A stretch of DNA of 64,000 nucleotides from Lytechinus variegatus (Eukaryota > Echinodermata > Echinoidea > Temnopleuroida > Toxopneustidae), in NCBI RefSeq assembly GCF_018143015.1, contig NC_054743.1, forward strand, positions 28,430,934-28,494,933. The letters run 5' to 3'. Made by a program: the position numbers and the translations under genes. Positions within the stretch are counted from its first letter, which is position 1. Every line of letters begins with the position of its first letter. This document shows positions 61,453-64,000 of the stretch, in pieces. The notes under the pieces are model-generated. The model saw only the letters and a program-made list of their open reading frames with translations. It was not told where the DNA came from and made no database searches.

Positions 61453-63512
61453 TTCCTCATCAAAATGTCATCTTTGACATAAAAGCACTCAGGAACCTTA
61501 TCAGCCTCAGCCTCAGAACATGCTTTTTGTGACAAGCTTTTTAATTCTGGGTCTGCCTGTTGTGCCTGTACAAGGGAGGATTTACTAAACAAACTATCAT
61601 TGTTAGCAACAGAGCCTTCAATACTATCCCCATTCAAATCCTTGAAAAAGGTTTCAGCTAACCAGACATCAGTACTCTCCTCTACATCAGCAGATTCCGC
61701 ATCATCCTTTTCAGCTCTACGAGTCTGAGACCTAGTAACAACACAATCCGGGAAAATCCCTGGAAAATCTTCCTGCAACAATTCAGTTTCAGCAACCTCA
61801 ACGGGCTTCTCCGAAACCATTGGAGATGCAACAACTCTATCTCCAGCCAAGTCGTTACCTAACAAGAAATCAACACCTTCCATGGGTAATTCTGGAACGA
61901 CACCAACAGTCACAGGACCACTAACTAGGTCACACTTTAAGTCGACCTTATGCAAAGGAACCGACATGAAATTTGGGCCAATACCTTGAACTAAGACGTT
62001 GGCATTCTCTGAATTCTCCGGAGGAAGAGCCGAATCACCTGGCACCATCAGGGACTGTGCAGCTCCTGTATCCCTAAGGATCACCACTGACCTACCAGCA
62101 GCACCAGTTGAACAAGGGGATACTTCACCATCATGTAAAAAACTTCTAAAAGTTTCATCAACCTGCTTGACTTTATCAGCAAATACCAGAGAAACACTCT
62201 CAACATCTTGATTGGGCTCTGATGGAACAAACTCCATCGAGGGAACACTTGTTTGCTTGACAAAACCCATGTCTTTCTTAGTTTTGGTTGGCATTCCAAC
62301 CAATTTCCAACATGATTCTTTCAAATGTCCCGATTTATGACAATGAGTACAAATTTTGGAACTACGACTCTCAGACCTTTTGGTTGATTCTGTGCTCCCA
62401 CTAGCCTGATTCTTGTTAGCGTCTTTGTCCTTGCTTGCATATTTTCCCTCACTAGGTTTACTGTGGGATTCAAATGACCCTTTACCTTTCTTTTTCCAAT
62501 AATTCTTGAAAGGAGGCCTATCTCCACTACCCTTATGTGTGACCTCAAATTCATCAGCTACTATGGCTGCTTTACTGACTTCAGTAACTCTATGGTCATC
62601 TAAGTGAGATTTAATGCCAAAAGGAAGACTCTTTTTGAATTCTTCTAGGAGGACAACTTCCCTAAGGTGAACAAAATCTTTGTCAACTTTCAGTGATCTG
62701 TACCACTTATCGAACATCATTTCTTGTTCCCTAGCAAATTCAACATACGTCTGGCCTGTTTGTCTTTGCATGTTCCTAAATTTATGTCTGTACGCTTCTG
62801 GTACCAACTCATATGCATTGAGAATTGTTTCTTTTACTGTAGCATAGTCACATGATTGCATTTCAGAGAGCGAAGAATAGACTTTTGCAGCCTTTCCAAC
62901 GAAAACACTTTGAAGGAGAAGAGTCCAGTATTCCTCGGGCCAATTCAGTCTCTTGGCCACTTTTTCAAATGACACAAAATATGTATCAACTCCCTCTTCA
63001 TCAAATTTTGGCACAAGGCGAATATTTTTCGCCACATCAAAGCCTTGGGGAGATTTATCTTTAACAGAGTTAGTATTAGTATTTGCATGAGCTAACTCCA
63101 TTTCTTTCAACTTTAACTGGTACTCCAATCTCATTTTCTCCATTTCAATGTTTTCTCTGATTCTTTCCTTTTCAATGTTTATTTTCTCCATTTCAAGGTT
63201 TTCTTTGATCCTTTCCTTCTCAAGGTTTTCTTTGATTCTTTCCTTTTCCAATTCAATGTTTGCCAGTTGGATCTGAGCATCCTCTGACATATTGATAGAA
63301 GTTTCAGACTCCTCTGTAAGCTTCATGTGACTAGCTAACAAGTCAATTATCTCTGCCTTCTTTAAACCTGGGGCTAGAGATACACCCAAATGATCACAAA
63401 CTGTTATCAAATCATCTTTATTCAGTGACTTCAAATGATCATATGACAATTCTGTCATTGCAAGAAATCCTTCAACATCAAATGTAGCCATAGTGAATAT
63501 ACACAAATACAA
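61410..63512 (-). CDS. gag: Gmr1-type Gag-protease
   Basis: 700 residues from the first ATG; a second ATG at 63,491 (MATFDVEG) may be the true start. A SAP-like N-terminal segment (22-64) has DHLKSLNKDDLITVCDHLGV. A charged coiled coil with repeated EKERIKENLE units spans about 88-140. The capsid region (about 165-325) has YRHKFRNMQRQTGQTYVEFA and LLEEFKKSLPFGIKSHL and looks like the SCAN fold. A CCHC knuckle spans 388-401. The aspartic protease has D481-TGA and LLGNDL at 550-555. The C-terminal tail runs into the integrase N-terminal extension of the next frame. Confidence 0.93.
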   Translation of the reverse strand: MYLCIFTMATFDVEGFLAMTELSYDHLKSLNKDDLITVCDHLGVSLAPGLKKAEIIDLLASHMKLTEESETSINMSEDAQIQLANIELEKERIKENLEKERIKENLEMEKINIEKERIRENIEMEKMRLEYQLKLKEMELAHANTNTNSVKDKSPQGFDVAKNIRLVPKFDEEGVDTYFVSFEKVAKRLNWPEEYWTLLLQSVFVGKAAKVYSSLSEMQSCDYATVKETILNAYELVPEAYRHKFRNMQRQTGQTYVEFAREQEMMFDKWYRSLKVDKDFVHLREVVLLEEFKKSLPFGIKSHLDDHRVTEVSKAAIVADEFEVTHKGSGDRPPFKNYWKKKGKGSFESHSKPSEGKYASKDKDANKNQASGSTESTKRSESRSSKICTHCHKSGHLKESCWKLVGMPTKTKKDMGFVKQTSVPSMEFVPSEPNQDVESVSLVFADKVKQVDETFRSFLHDGEVSPCSTGAAGRSVVILRDTGAAQSLMVPGDSALPPENSENANVLVQGIGPNFMSVPLHKVDLKCDLVSGPVTVGVVPELPMEGVDFLLGNDLAGDRVVASPMVSEKPVEVAETELLQEDFPGIFPDCVVTRSQTRRAEKDDAESADVEESTDVWLAETFFKDLNGDSIEGSVANNDSLFSKSSLVQAQQADPELKSLSQKACSEAEADKVPECFYVKDDILMRKWRPPGDQLMKIGV

Positions 63513-63677
63513 GCAAGTAATAACCCAGTACAGTATATTCTAGAACTTTCCAAAAATTTCCAAAATGTTTCCAATTCAAATTGGCTTTTGTTTCAAATTG
63601 ACTTTCGTCTCATATTGGCTTTTACAAATTTGGTTTTCGATTCAAATTGCCTTGGCTTGTACAAATTTGGTTTTTTT

Positions 63678-63693
63678 CCCGGACAAGCCCCCA
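63678..63693 (-). other. Primer-binding site, tRNA-Pro type
   Basis: TGGGGGCTTGTCCGGG on the minus strand lies 8 bases inside the 5' LTR. It differs at one base from the tRNA-Pro-complementary site used by many retroviruses. Confidence 0.85.
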
Positions 63694-63701
63694 AAATTAT
63701 T

Positions 63702-64000
63702 TGTTACGATACTGCAACAAATAACAATCAAAATTTTATTTAAATTTCCTTTTTTTTATTACAGGAAATAATTATACATAAATAAAACAAATAATGATCT
63801 TACATAAATCTCTTGAAGTGTCCGATGTAAAATCCCGAAGTGATGATACTATATCCAAGTAATAATCCAAATGATAAAATCCCAGTTGACTGGCGAAAAT
63901 TCACAATGATGGCGATGATGAAACTGATGTTGAAGTCCGATGAATAATAAGAGTCACTGCAACGAGTTGAAATGTCCGTGAAGACGATGTTGATGATGAT
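63702..64000 (-). repeat. 5' LTR, first 299 bases seen
   Basis: Nearly identical to 57,673 onward. The rest, and the target duplication, lie outside the window. Confidence 0.92.

Larger units (their letters stand above)
57673..64000 (-). mobile_element. Gmr1-type Ty3/Gypsy LTR retrotransposon (5' LTR truncated by window end)
   Basis: Order on the minus strand: 5' LTR (to 63,702), tRNA-Pro PBS, gag with zinc knuckle, protease, integrase, reverse transcriptase, RNase H, polypurine tract, 3' LTR (58,562-57,673). Integrase before RT is the Ty1/copia-like order known within Ty3/Gypsy only for Gmr1-like elements of deuterostomes. The 299 visible bases of the 5' LTR differ from the 3' LTR by one T-run indel and one substitution, so insertion is recent. 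It sits in intron 3 of receptor B. Confidence 0.93.

Overview
The window is eukaryotic and reads like an invertebrate deuterostome, most probably an echinoderm such as a sea urchin. The DNA is AT-rich, genes are cut into many short exons with GT-AG introns, and repeats are dense: tRNA-derived SINEs with LINE-like tails, an L2/CR1-type LINE with a 2A-like peptide motif, a Gmr1-order Ty3/Gypsy element and many short inverted-repeat transposons. The species assignment is an inference.

Left third (454..19,685, minus strand): an almost complete AADAT-type gene, a kynurenine/alpha-aminoadipate aminotransferase that depends on pyridoxal phosphate (PLP). Eleven coding exons were placed by hand from splice sites, matching phases and protein similarity. 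The second exon (about 30 residues) was not found. Introns hold three tRNA-derived SINEs, two (CTA/TAG)n microsatellites, an hAT-like element with a perfect 8-bp target duplication, and many foldback MITEs. One MITE sits inside another with a perfect TTAA duplication, which the uninterrupted sister copy confirms.

19.7-23.5 kb: intergenic, holding a TTAA-flanked MITE, a two-unit tandem repeat and purine/TG-rich simple sequence.

Middle (23,885..43,794, plus strand): a complete nine-exon gene for a nicotinic-acetylcholine-receptor-like Cys-loop channel subunit of 457 residues. It has a signal peptide, a Cys-loop, a vicinal Cys pair, four membrane segments and a GEK pore mouth. Its first intron begins with GC instead of GT. 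That intron contains a full-length LINE with an uninterrupted 1,089-residue ORF.

Right third (48,372 to beyond the window): a tandem paralogue of the receptor gene. The promoter-proximal block, the signal-peptide exon (again with a GC donor) and exons 2 and 3 are visible. A tandem array carrying four CTGATTGG (Y-box/NF-Y-like) motifs lies just upstream of this copy only. Its introns hold an AT-palindrome array, an hAT-like insertion, a LINE fragment and, from 57,673 to the window end, a young LTR retrotransposon. In that element the integrase lies before the reverse transcriptase (Gmr1 order), and the primer-binding site matches tRNA-Pro.

The host content is therefore one metabolic enzyme gene and a duplicated neurotransmitter-receptor-like locus. 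Everything else I can recognise is mobile or repetitive DNA. Exon coordinates come from manual splice inference and have not been checked against transcripts.
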